DNA of 64,000 nt from Acanthopleura granulata (lineage: Eukaryota > Mollusca > Polyplacophora > Chitonida > Chitonidae): positions 13,920,605-13,984,604 of the forward strand of contig JABBOT010000002.1 in the NCBI GenBank assembly GCA_016165875.1, read 5' to 3'. Position numbers and translations under genes: made by a program. The notes below the pieces were generated by a model that saw only the letters and a list, made by a program, of their open reading frames with translations, was not told the DNA's origin and did no database searches. Shown in pieces: positions 35,530 to 47,220 of this stretch; position 1 is the stretch's first letter, and each line of letters starts with the position of its first letter.

Positions 35530-36312
35530 CTTATGCCTTTATGACATTACACTGTGACTGCTACACTTACACGAACACTTAGAAGAAAACGCTGAGATAA
35601 ATTGACGATGGCCGATTTCACTGCTAACATCTGACCGTTTTCAAACTGTCACACTGTCGTCGCTGGTCTGGTTTTACTCTCTGTGTTGTAGTCAATAAAA
35701 TGTTGTGATACCGCGTGACGGTAGACTTCTGCATGATATTACACTGCCCCCGTACGGAACCATGTCTGTAGTGTCTTCTGCATGACATTGCCCTGATTCT
35801 TCTAATTTTTGGAACAGATATCATTACTTCTGAAACCCCAAAATTACATTTCCCTCGCAGTTTGGGGGCAAAGGTATGGATAGGTTGTTCATTAGACGGA
35901 ATAACCATGTGAGAAAAAAGGAAACTGTGTACTCCTGTTCCAGTTACACGTACATCAGTTAAAAATGGCAGTCCAGCTGTCCCAAAAATGAGAAGAATTA
36001 GGGTACACTGCGACAGTTTGGTACTACGTGGATAATGTCTTCTGCATGACATAACACTATGACTGTGTGGTACTACGTAGGTAAAGTCTTCTGCGTGACA
36101 TTACACTGTGACTGTGTGGTACTGCGTGGGTAATGTCTTCTGCATGACATTATACTGTTACTATGTTGATACGTGGGTAATGTCGTGCGTGACATTGCAC
36201 TGTGACTGTGTGCGACAACGTGGCTAGTGTCTTCCACATCACATTACTTTTACATGAGAGTACATTGCAAGCGTAGTGACTTCTAGGTGACTTCAGTGTG
36301 GTACTTCGCGGC
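35530..36312. repeat. Minisatellite, unit of about 49 bp (unit 1)
   Basis: Degenerate units around CTTCTGCATGACATTACACT and GTGACTGTGTGG followed by ACTACGTGG. It is interrupted by about 200 bp of single-copy sequence (35,790-36,000). It ends directly at a residual AAATAAATAAAT SINE tail at 36,313. Unit 2 has many more units. Confidence 0.85.
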
Positions 36313-37516
36313 TAAATAAATAAATATTACTCTGCACAAGAAAATGTAAAATACTGTTTGCTTTCTACGACTGGTCGTCAGTATGTATGTGTCCTTTCAA
36401 GTCAGACTTCGTGAGAAATCCAATTGTTCGAGCACATGTGGCTTCGGGTACATCCCAATGATTTTTGATAGAAATAACCTGGTAGGGTTGCTTAGTGTGT
36501 TGGAGTGAATGAATAAGGCTAAAAGCAATTTCGGTTGGTGACTTATTCCTGGAGCACTTCTTAACTCCACATATATATTAACATATACAACCTTTGTATT
36601 CCAGTTAGTGTCTGAAATAGTGTCGAATAAGGCATTAGACAACAATCAGTAAAATGAAATGGAATGTTTGAAAAATATTTTTACATGTATCAGTTGGTGG
36701 AACAATCAGCTTTGTAGTGATGACAAATTGCAATAAGCCTACAGCACAATTGTCGGAACAAGACAGATACGTGTCAAACACAACCTATTCAACCTTATGT
36801 TCTTTACTAGCACCTTGGGGGAAATCAGATTCAGATTTTAGTTTAAATTTGGTGATGCCCAGTACACCACTATTATGACTTCGACCAGATAGAGAGGGAA
36901 GTCCATTGGCAGTTGTTCCATTGAATGGTTATCTCGTGGATAGGGTTATCTCGTGGAAAATTCTTGGGAATATTCAGTGACAGACAAAAGCATCATTTCT
37001 GTCAGTTGAGGATTTAGTTTGACCTATCTAGTTTCTAGAAGTTATAGGCTGGGAGGGAGGGAGGGGGATGAAGTCAAACAATTAATGCATCCCTTAGATG
37101 ACCTGCTTTCTGCTTGCGACGATCATTTCAACTCAATCTTTAAAGAAAGTTTGAAATTGTGCATATGCTGTATTTCTTTGACATGTATACATTCAAATAA
37201 TGTAAAAATAAGGCTGCTAAAGCAGCAATGCCGGAGTTCAAGTCGGTATTTTTGGTTCATGTGTCGTCACTTTGTGTTAACTAAATGGCTTCTTCACGCT
37301 TTAGCACATGGATGGCCTAATTAGAAAGCGTGCATTCTTTTGCGCCATTAATACATTGCATGTGCATAGATGCATGCATATAGATGTAAACGCCATATGT
37401 AGTAAATCGGCCTGTGAACAATATCTGAATCTTTGTAAGTCCTCTATTTATTAACACAGCACAACGAATTTAGACACACATATCGTACGTATGTATTGAT
37501 TTGTACTTGGTGATTT
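36313..37516. other. Noncoding sequence shared by both units
   Basis: Starts with an orphan AAATAAATAAAT tail, then aligns with 61,185-62,400. A G-rich run (GGGAGGGAGGGAGG) is at about 37,052. No gene is visible. Confidence 0.6.
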
Positions 37517-40085
37517 TCAGCTTTATGGTTGTAAAGTATTTCTGCAACATGACCTCAAAATATGGGGGGAATTTGCGCTTTTTCCATTTTGATCGCAATT
37601 AGAAACGAAAGTATGCATTACAGACAAGAAATAAGACCAGATTCCTGATCAGGACGTCAAAATATACTTGCGATATTTGTATATTCATCGTAAACACGAA
37701 TTTATGGTATACCCATTATATAGCATATAGATAAAAATGTGTCAAATACAGTAAACCGACCTTTCATAAACTTTTGAAGCCCTATACATCCTGCATTAAG
37801 ACAGCTCGAAGATTTTCAGCACACATACAGCACATATATAGGGCTTTCCACTGAGCTTTTTAGCTTTAATCATCTTCTCTCACGTGACCTTCAAATATGG
37901 GAAAAATTGCCGTCTTTCGCATTTTGATCGCAATTTGCTTTTATTCACAAAAGACAATCCCCAGGCTTACTACCTATCTAAATTTTGAGCACTTCTGCCT
38001 TCTGCAGCAGAAGTTTTTCAATTTCGAAACTTGCAAAAATGGCGATTTTGTTTAGGTAAGTACTGCTTTCGGTTATGCCAAATTTGTGTGCATACCTTAG
38101 GATGATAGGCCTTAAGACTGCGTCTCTAGGTATAAAAACACTAATTCAGTTTTGTATCCAAGATTGAGGCGCACAGGAAAAGGTGGTTACGGGTAGAGAT
38201 TGGCTGTATATCAGAAGTGTGTTGTAGTACTCCCATGTAATTTTGCAGGTATAAACTATGAGAAATAATGGTTGAGAAAAAAGTCCATCACTTGTGGCTA
38301 CATTTAAACAGAGAGAAATATCCTCCAATGAGCAAGTGCCTCCCACACTCTGTTTCTATGGCGATAGGACGCTACTACCTACATTCCAGCTGATTTATTT
38401 CAAGAAAATGGTGGTCAACCCCTGATGATATTTGGATATGTTGTAGGCCAGGCATCTAGTTATTTGATAATGTCATTTGGGCCAACGAAAATTAGGGAAT
38501 ACAGTTTTATGAGGGTGTTCTAGTTCGCATGGACTATGCGTTTTCCTGACAGATATATGCCAACGCCTGAATGTGCTCTTGTATACATACATGTATTAAC
38601 ATAAATCAGGTTATATCTATTGACAAATTTTGACGCCAAACAACTACTTGTCTTTATTAACACAAGTCCACAATTTTCGGTGTACAGACACACGATTAGG
38701 TGTCCTTTCTACTCACCAATTTTCAGCTTCAAGCTTAAAACGGTTTTCTGTCACGTGACCTCCAAATTTGCGATGTTTTCATATTCAATCATAATTTTCG
38801 CCAAAGAGCAGATTTGTAATCAAGAGATTAAGGTCCACCACTCAGGACTCCTTTGGTGTTGAATTTCAAACGTTTGTGGTCACATGATTAGCATGTAAAT
38901 GAGTTTATTTCTACAAATTTTAAGATATCAACCAGGTTTTTACTTTTTGTTTGCCTTTACGTGGAATATCCATCTTTAAAATTTCGGACAAACGAGACAA
39001 GAGCTTCTTAGAAAAACAACGTTTACGAAAAATCGCTTACGACCAAAATTTGAGCCTCCAAAGCGCCGGAACTATGAAAGTCACAGCTATTTGGAAAACA
39101 CTGTTGTTCAGAGAATAGATTAAACTCATACTATACCTCTTGCAATTCTCTGGTGCCATCAGTATGCTGTGAGTTTTTCTCGAAGAAAATGCTGTTTTTT
39201 ACGACTTTCAACTTTAGTCGCCAATTGCCTCAAAACTATAGATGATATGAAAAGAAGAACACAACAACAACAGGTTCGTGACCAGAAGCTTAAACTCTAC
39301 CAAGTTCCGCTCTTTCCGTGTTCAGTTTAATGAATTTTTCGTCACGCGAGAAATATGCAAAGCAACGAACTTCCACAATTTCTTAGATAGAAACATGAGC
39401 TCCGCAGTTTATATTTGCCCCATCACGTCCCATCACCATGACAAATTTCGGAACAATCGATTCAGCCGTTCTTAAGAAGAAGATGTTTAAATATTTTCCT
39501 TGGATGTCAACATGGCTTCAAAAGTAGGCCACGGAGACAGTTCGAAATTATGCAGAAAACTTTTCCCATAGATGGTCTGTAAAACCTAGTGGTGCTAAAT
39601 TGTGTGGCGGTTACGGTTTTCATCCAGTTTCAAAAATGGGTTCCATAGAAAGATAACAACAATAACAATAATAACAAGAATCATTAAAGCTGTTACCCAA
39701 CGGCGTTGCGGGAGTCCACACTATTATCTATATACCACAGCTGGTAGTCCCCTGATAACTTCATGGTCAGAAAAATGAGGGAAAAAAATGAAAAGATTGA
39801 AAAAGAACGAACTGGATCTGAGCCCGTGACTGTCTAGAATAATATACAATGGACCTATTATTAAAACCAACGTGGAAGGAATTCAGCTTTGATCTTTTGC
39901 CCATAGACAATAACAAAAGACATAAAGAACAGAGTGTGGCAAGGATGATCTCCATTCTCATAGTGTACGACGTTAAACCAAGCACTCCATTCTCATTATA
40001 AATTGCGTTCAGTGATGTTCAGCTTTACAGCTATAACGGTTTCCTATCACGTGACCTCTAAATGTGGGGAAAATTTGCTTTTTTG
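37517..40085. repeat. Recurrent noncoding module with TCACGTGAC-type core (unit 1)
   Basis: A module of about 80 bp recurs at about 37,517, 37,813, 38,717 and 40,013. Its parts are TTTTCAGCTTTA-like, then TCACGTGACC or a decayed form, then TCCAAATATGGGG, and at two sites CATTTTGATCGCAATT. The spacing is irregular. Between modules the sequence is noncoding and aligns with unit 2 up to 39,860. Confidence 0.55.
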
Positions 40086-40249
40086 ATAGTACATATATGT
40101 CCCTTTGCGCTCCGTAATTTTCAGCCTTACAGCTAGCAGCAGGGAGTGTGATTGGACTTTTTATTGGGAGCCACTTAGGGATCCACGTACATAGATAATT
40201 GGCAATTGTGAATGTAGGCCTTAGCCCGTTCGCGTAGATAAAAAAAAAA

Positions 40250-41400
40250 CAATTATTTGTATAGGGCGAAGGGCGTTCGCGATAAAAAAAACCGTAAGCC
40301 CCCGAAGGCACAGGCCACCTTCCTCGCCGGCCCTGAAGTATCGAGCCCGTTTTTGCGGTACGTCTCCTCAAAGTGAGAATGGTGATCAGCCAACTCATCG
40401 TGGAATCGGTGGAGGGTGTGCTTGCGGATGTGGCACACCGCCGAAACGTTCAGCCGGTGTTGTTTATTTTTTCGAGGCGCACGGCATCGATGGTGGCGGC
40501 TGTGACCTTGTTACGCATGACCGAGCGGAACCTGAATCCTGCGGCGTCGGCGACTCACACGATGTCGACGATGGCTTCGCGGAGAAGCTCGAGGCGCTCG
40601 TTGCTCAGCCCGAGGAGGGCGAAGGTGGTGATGATGTTGGGACGCAGGCAGTTTTCGTTCATTTCGATGTCGAGGTCCCTGTCCTCGTCGATCGAACGCG
40701 GGAAGCCGACGCCTCGGGCGATTCCGTGGTTTGGGGGCTTCGCAAACTCAGCCGTTTCGGTCCGAGTCATAGTAAAGCCTCGCGAGATGCATGCGTGGAA
40801 GACGAAGGCGAGAATCTTATTCCTCATGCTGCATTTGACGCTGTCCTGTTGGGTGATGAAGTAGATTTCGGCGGCGTCCTGGAGGGCGTTCTTCGGAAAG
40901 GGGTTCCCGCCACGACTCTCGTTCTCTTTGTTTAAGAGAAGTTCGATTTAGGTGGCTTTCTTCTGCTGCTCGGATGCCTCCCCCGGGTTCGTGTGGTCCA
41001 TGTCTGGCTGGAAGGAGCCGCTTTCGGGGCCAACAATGCGGAGACGCCCCCGAAGGGAAGCCGCGTTGGGTCGATCGGGGTTGCTGGTGGGGAGGACGCC
41101 CTGGATGCCCGAGGCTTCGAACACCTCGTGGCAGGCCGGGCACTCTTACTCCATTCCGGAGACCTGGAGTACAAGACGACATCCGGAGCATACATCGGCC
41201 GGCCGGGTTAGGCGGGTTTCGAGCACTGGCACGTTCGGGGGGCTCTCGCGGCGACGGCGAAGAGACTCGCTGTCATGCGGGTGGCGAGGAATGTCTCCTC
41301 TTCGACGTCCCTGACGCCTGCGCAGCCGAAGATCTCATAGAGGTCACCACCAGCTGGCGCGCCGTTCTGGCCGGCCGTTATTATATTCGGTTGCAAGACA
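40250..41400 (-). pseudogene. Broken TFIIB-like transcription factor gene in a GC-rich island
   Basis: One minus-strand frame stays readable for about 250 codons (41,195 down to 40,452), with strong G/C preference at third codon positions. It shows a zinc ribbon (C-x2-C-x12-C-x2-C, 41,135-41,190), then two helical repeats like TFIIB cyclin folds: 40,885-40,690, with a FHACISRGFTMTR segment, and 40,660-40,470. In-frame stops lie at 41,146-41,148, 40,948-40,950 and 40,555-40,557. A frame change near 40,452 carries the C-terminal part into another frame, and another change separates the piece upstream of 41,200. There are no introns, and base composition is unlike every neighbour. Origin from a large DNA virus or another foreign source is inference; a retroposed host gene is the alternative. 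Confidence 0.55.
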
Positions 41401-41700
41401 ACAAGCTGTTGGCAGTCTTACAGTCCCGCTTTATTAGAGAATTACTCGACCGAATCGCAATTAGAGATACCTCGGCTATTGCTAATATACCAGTACAATA
41501 AACATGCCAAAGAGTATGCTCATATGTAAGTGACTCACCTTAAGCTGAACAGAGTTCTGCGGTAAAAGCGGTCTTGGGGATTTCTGTAAGGTTCACCTAG
41601 CAACACTTCGTAAGGGCTCATGCACAAAGCCTTGCCGAATTTGCGGGGTCGGCGCTACTAACAAACAAAGGCTCTGTCTCGCGTATGGATATCAAAATGT
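41401..41700. other. Island flank without a recognised gene
   Basis: Composition drops back toward the AT-rich background. No feature is recognised. Confidence 0.4.
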
Positions 41701-41898
41701 GCGGCGGTGTGATAAGACGGCATGGCAGAAAGAATTTGGACGTCTGGCCGCCATTGAAATTCCCCTCTAGAGACGAGGACACATCTGAAACACCAATCCG
41801 GGCGGTGTGATAAAAGGGCATAGTATAAAGAAATTACAAGTCCGACCGCTTTTGAAATTCCAGTTTAGAGACGAGGCTACATCTGACATACACATCCA
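41701..41898. repeat. 98-bp direct repeat, two copies
   Basis: GCGGTGTGATAA begins copies at 41,704 and 41,802. Each ends with TTTAGAGACGAGG-like sequence and ACATCTGA. The second copy ends six bases before an ATG at 41,904. The two copies have clearly diverged. Confidence 0.75.
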
Positions 41899-41903
41899 AC
41901 AAC

Positions 41904-42290
41904 ATGAAGACTATAGATGACTTGATCGAAGAGATTCTTGCAGAGTACGAGTCTGGGTATAATCTCGATGAACCTATTCCGGAAGACGCTGTAAATCGCC
42001 TCCATCGGCCGAGAGGCCACCACTGCCATTCATCGATATGGATTGTATTTGTAATATTCCTGGTGGGAGGAAACCTGACAGAACCCAGGGAAATATCATC
42101 GCGTTTGTGGTTTTCTAGTTACTATGGATCTGAACCGCCATTACATGCCCGCTATTTATATCCTGAAGGATGCGCGCAAGAACTCTGGACTTACTACACG
42201 ACTTTGCAGTTACAGCCCCTGTTTCACCGTGCTGTTAACGTAATGAATAGAAGAACTCCGGAGCTACCAGAAACTAGGCCTGCACTCTGA
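41904..42290 (+). other. Open frame crossing the duplication boundary
   Basis: 128 codons. The first part (MKTIDDLIEEILAEYESG...) is acidic and helical-looking and lies in the junction region. From about 42,045 onward the frame enters duplicated sequence shared with 18,024-18,270. The join makes it look like an accidental fusion. The acidic N-terminal part could be a fragment of a real protein; I do not recognise it. Confidence 0.3.
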
Positions 42291-42693
42291 AACTGGAACT
42301 ACTTCAGTAAATCGATGACAAATTTTGACCGATACTGACAACCTCCGAAATGCCCTCATAGGACAGAGAGGCAGATGTTATATTACTGGCGCACCATTCA
42401 TGGTAAGAATTCACGCCAAGGCAATACAAATATGGATAACAGTTCATGGCAAAACACACAAACGCAAGCAGGCTTAAAAAAATTAACAGTTCAGGACCGA
42501 AGACACAAAGGTAGGCTGGACGAAAAGGGTAATTCTGGTCATGCAACAGAACAAAACATTATACAACAAAGCAGCATTTAGTGCAAAAAATACGGTTCAT
42601 GACAAAAACATACAAACACAAACAGACTAAGCCAGAAACATGTAGAGAGGAATTCTGATCAAGCAAAGGCAATAACAAAAAAAGAAATCAGAA

Positions 42694-43030
42694 TGAATGA
42701 ATGAATGATTATTGTTTAACGCCCTACTCAAGAATATTTCACTTATACGAAGGCGGTGTCTCCTTGTTGCAGGACTGATTTCCACCGTATCTTTTATCTG
42801 GTGCTGCCTCACCGAGACTTGCTGAAGACACCCAACAAGCCCCCTCACCCAGTCACATTATACTGACACCGGGCCGACCAGTCCACCCTCTATCCTCTTA
42901 TTGCTGAGCGTCTAGCGAGGAAGCAGGATGTACCATTTTTTACAGTCTTTGGTATGACCCGACCCAGGTTTGAACCCAGATCTCCCCGTCCGAAAGCTGA
43001 CGCTCTACCAACTGTGCTATCCAGGCGGGT
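42694..43030 (-). mobile_element. tRNA-derived SINE family B, ATTC tail, only in unit 2
   Basis: On the minus strand the head is ACCCGCCTGGATAGCACAGT with a GGGTTCAAACC B box, and the tail is ATTCATTCATTC. It is bounded by 16-bp duplications AAAAAAGAAATCAGAA (42,678-42,693 and 43,031-43,046). Unit 1 has the single uninterrupted site near 18,665-18,680. Its body matches the 31,126 and 54,781 SINEs, but its 3' end matches family A (AAGAATATTTCACTTATACG). Confidence 0.92.
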
Positions 43031-43651
43031 AAAAAAGAAATCAGAACCTATGGCAATTGACAATTTAGTTTCCAAGTCCTGGGAACACTTTTAACCCGTT
43101 TCTTACCGGCTTGAGCACAGATTCCATACACGGTCTGCACACCTCTGCACAAACGAAATCATGAAAAAGGTTAGTTCCTTAGGTTGTAAACTTGTTGCAT
43201 TTAAACAAAAATGTTCAACACTTTCTTCAACAAGACAGCTTTGACAAAGGCTCGAATCACGTAATGATTAAACCTATGCAGATATGAATTTAATCGGATA
43301 TGATCTGTTTGTAATGTATAAAACATAATTTCGGCTGTACGTGATGGGAACATTAGCAAATGAGAGGAAACTATGAAATAGAATAACATTCCCTTTCAAC
43401 AGGCTTCCCACTGACTCTGCCACAGAAAAAATAAAACGTGACTTCATGTCGCTAAGGATGTCTCATGATGTAATACTAATATTTCGGGTGACATTGGTGT
43501 AAGCAAGAGCTTGTTTTCCTTAGAAATCTGCCAATTCACTTCCAGCTGTAGCTGCATGCCTCAGGATTCAACCAAGACTGGTGTTCACTCCTTTACAATG
43601 TAACACTGTACACATGTGTAAAACTTCTAAAATCATGGATAAGGATACATT

Positions 43652-45602
43652 TCAGCTGACGTTTCTTGTGGCTTTTAAAGAAGTTAAAGAATATGTAAAA
43701 ATAACAACATTATTCGGATTAAAATGCAGCACAAAATAAAGAGACGTTAAAGTAGGCACAAGTAGCCCGAAGCTTTCATTATACTTAAGCTTTGGGATAC
43801 AAAATGCTGCTCCACTGTGCCACTGGATGCATTTAGTGTAAATGTTCAAAGAGTCTCCGAAATTTTCGCATACGTAGCTCATTGCGAAGGATTTCATGAC
43901 ATTTATAGGATCAGATTTCTTAATTACACTTTGAAGATCTCAGATATAGGGGGGAAGCAGATGCCAAGGTGGAAAGTAAGGGACGAAAGTTTTTTGAAGG
44001 CAACTCGTTATATCCAGTGATGTAAACTTAAATGGCTCATACTTCTTAGCATCAACATTCAAAACGCTGTCACATTCACAAGAGTTAAAACAGAGGAGAT
44101 GGCTTCAATACAAGAGACTATTTCAGAGTGCACATGTATCTCTTAAGATCCAACAGCCACTCATTACAGATCACTTGTAAAACATTAGGAGTGGTCTTCA
44201 GCGTCCCGGTACAAATCCTGAGCTCAGCACACTGAACAGCATCCAATTTGCATTTAGGAGAAAAGCAAGCAGAGTCAAAAACTTCACAAGAACAGTCTAA
44301 ACGCGATCTTATCAACGCTATATAAAAGATTATAAGGCAGGATTTATCTGCCCCCAAGATTTCCCAAATATAAGCCACATAGGGTTAAGGACCTTCTGAC
44401 ATTTTGTAACAACAATTTCAATATGTTTTGACCACGTACAACGCTAGTGGCATTATGTATAAACACTAATTGCATTGTTCCCTAAAAGCAGTGGCACCAG
44501 TAACTCTACCCGCCTTCTGGTAAACGAGACTGCTTCGGACTTTCGCTGGAGACAAGCGAAATCCCCACAGTTTGCTCCATCTGGTAATTTCATCCAAGGC
44601 CTGCTATGCTTGTATTCTTAGCACTAAACCCAATAGCTTTATCGTCAGCAAAAAGTGCTGAGGACCTATGGTAAATCATTGATGGCTATATTGAACAGTG
44701 TTTTGAGATGACACGCTTCCTTGTGGGGTACCATTTTCAATTGAAACAGGCCGAGAAAAGTTTGTACTAATGCGGACCTGCATTGCACGCTGGGAGAGAA
44801 AGTCCCTCACCCCACCTCCAATGCCCAAAGCCTTCATGTTAGCTATCAGTCCACCCCTCCACAACATCTATGTCTTTTCGATATAAAGAAAGACTACCAT
44901 GTTACATTATTTACTTGCAAATGACCTCCTAATTGATATTTAAAGAGAAACAACATGGTCTATAGCACTTCTACCTTTTCTAAAATCACTCTGAAAGATA
45001 GAATAGGCTTTGTATTTATTTAGAGACCATTGGAGTCTTGACTTTATCATATTTCCCATGATGTTACAAAGCGTTGATGGTGAGAGCAATCGCCCTATAT
45101 GATGAAGATAGAGATGGAACTTTGTCCGGCTTTATCACTTGGATGACAACAGCTTTTCCCATGAAACTGGAATTTTCATATTTGATCATTAGAAGACAAA
45201 AGTAACAGATTTAGGCTATTTCCGGGGAGGTGCTTAACCAAAGAGTAACTAACCCCATCTTCCCCACGGGCAGTGTTTTGAACCACTAAATGCCTGCTTA
45301 AGCTCCATCGGGGAAAAATCTTCTTTAATGGGCATATCGTCAAATATGCTATTAAAACTTTGTCTCGCTTCTTGTTCTTCTTGTCTTTTGGATGATAAAG
45401 TGAGATTTATTGGTGAATGTTTCCCTGAACATCCATCTAAACGAGTGCCGGAACCATCATTTAATACCACCACTTCATTACTTTGGATAACCTCATAAAA
45501 AATTGTATCATTTATGTCAGTACCTGTGCTGCCCAACACAGCGTGGTGTCCACTGAAGTCACCACAAATAACAGCAATGATCCAGTAAGGTCTTAAAGTC
45601 AT
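43652..45602 (-). pseudogene. LINE ORF2 remnants (unit 2)
   Basis: Recognisable pieces are the endonuclease segment GDFSGHHAVLGSTGTD near 45,560; a reverse transcriptase stretch with RISTNFSRPVSIENGTPQGS near 44,740; LFADDK at about 44,640; and the thumb region (ADKSCLIIFYIALIRSRLDC) near 44,310. Stops and an internal deletion leave no working frame. Confidence 0.8.
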
Positions 45603-46098
45603 TGTAGTGTAGATTCTTACGTGGGTTATATGTTTACAGCATTCACCAATCTGTTACTGCCCTTGGATATCTGGAAAACTGGCACTAAATAACTTTAAAT
45701 GAGGGTAACTTTACTTCAGTAAATGAGATGCCATTCCTGGTAAACATAGCAAGTCCACCCCTGTTCCCATGCATCCTGTCTTTTCTGATATCCAGGGAAG
45801 CTAAAATCATACCGTGGCTTCAAAAATGTGAAAAAACTATGTCTGGTTTTGGATCAAGATTATAAAGGAAGAATTTAAGTTCTTGCCCATGGGCATACCG
45901 GAAACGGATGTTTTGCTGCAAGATGTTGATGGACATTATAGTAAGTAGACAACCCAAGATTCCCCAAAATATACATAATGGAGCTTATCCATTATTTATG
46001 CGTAAAGTTTCTCTGCTGCATTTCGCCCACAATTCCTTCATATCAACCACAGAACTGCCAAGATGACGCTCTGCATATTCAGCAATATGGTCAATTAC

Positions 46099-46960
46099 TT
46101 ATTTTTTCACTTTTGACACATTGATATAATGAAACATTATCTTTGCAAACAGAGTAACAACATTTATTACTGTAGACGAACTGCACATTTCAGTCTGAAC
46201 AGCAGCCTCAGGATCAGTTTGGGCACTATTGCTTTTATTAGGATATTTACCTGAAGATAAATCTAAGGGGTGTGATCTACACTGGCAACTCCATGTGTTC
46301 GCATGCTCTTCGCCACTTGGGATATCAAAATTGAATTCATCAAAACCAGGATCCTGTGAAAAATTCATGAGCTCACATTCCCGGGCTCTCACACTTTTGA
46401 GTGCCTCAGCGAAGGACATTTTTCCCTAAGTCTATTAAACTCGGGTTTGTTCACTTCTTTTAAGTTTATGCTGAGGTGTGGAGCTCACCACAGTTTACAC
46501 ACTTAGGGGTATTTTTATTAGGACAATCTTTGTACTCCTGCCTTCCAAGGCATTCGGAAGCTACATGATTAAATCGTTGGCAACGGAAGCATCGAATAAC
46601 TGAGGGAATATATTGTCTAACTTGGAATAGTTCAAAACCCAAGGGCACCTCATCAGGGATATTAACATCATAAAAATACATGATGTGGGGATTTTCTCCC
46701 TGCCTTACGTCATACGTTCAACTTTTACACACTTTAAACTTTTCATTGTCCCCCGAAACTTCACTGTCAGTAACCTCCTCCCCAGTACCATATAGTACAC
46801 CACTAGACAAAGCTGTTGTTTGAACCCTGCACACAACATCTCGCCCGATTATAGAATCTACCTTTAGGAATTTCTTCACTTGATGCTGACTGTTACATGT
46901 GATGAGTAAGTCTCGAGACTTCAGCTTCTTCACAACTTTCACAACACCCACTGCTTGCTG
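46099..46960 (-). pseudogene. LINE ORF1 (gag-like) remnant (unit 2)
   Basis: CCHC knuckles (RCFRCQRFNHVASEC, then CVNCGELH) at about 46,480-46,600. An upstream gag-like segment at 46,718-46,951 (KKLKSRDLLITC, IIGRDVVCRVQTT) is better preserved than in unit 1. Confidence 0.75.
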
Positions 46961-47220
46961 AAGTGCAGTACCAAACTTAACTGGGATTAAGTTGCCTTCC
47001 GTGGGGGGAGTGGGGGTGGGGTGCTACCCACTGCAGACACAACTACATTAAAGTATTTCCCCTGGTAAACTTTTACATTCGTTTTCTTTTGTGCTGAAGA
47101 AGGCTTGTCACGAGAAACAGATCAGGGATGATCTGAACTTTACATATACCCTATTTAACTCTCCAGGCTCGGCTCAGTGTTGCTCTGAGACTTATGGCAC
47201 AGATACTCCCTAAGGAACAC

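Larger units (their letters stand above)
18024..39860 (+). repeat. Tandem segmental duplication, unit 1
   Basis: Sequence from about 18,024 matches sequence from about 42,045 in the same order and orientation, interrupted by indels, to 39,860, which matches the right edge of the window. Paired anchors are 18,085 with 42,109, 33,612 with 57,157, 37,081 with 61,981 and 39,789 with 63,939. The true right end lies between 39,860 and about 42,040. Confidence 0.93.
43060..47220 (-). mobile_element. Decayed I/Nimb-like LINE, unit 2 copy
   Basis: Same LINE and same insertion as 18,900-24,225. It lacks the inserted LTR-like sequence and about 1.6 kb around it, because the copy jumps from the region matching 20,815 to the region matching 22,405 at about 45,365-45,395. 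ORF1 knuckles at about 46,550-46,600, endonuclease segment near 45,560, FADD at 44,641-44,652, and an RNase H start near 43,840 are recognisable. Confidence 0.85.

Noticed and set aside
40373..41501. Several plus-strand open frames of 70-175 codons in the GC-rich island
   Set aside because: They are antisense to the TFIIB-like remnant. They are open because GC-rich DNA has few stops, and none shows a recognisable domain.
41904..42290. 128-codon frame as a real gene
   Set aside because: Half of it is in duplicated sequence and half in the junction region, and the unit 1 counterpart lacks the first half. It is kept only as an open frame of unknown meaning.
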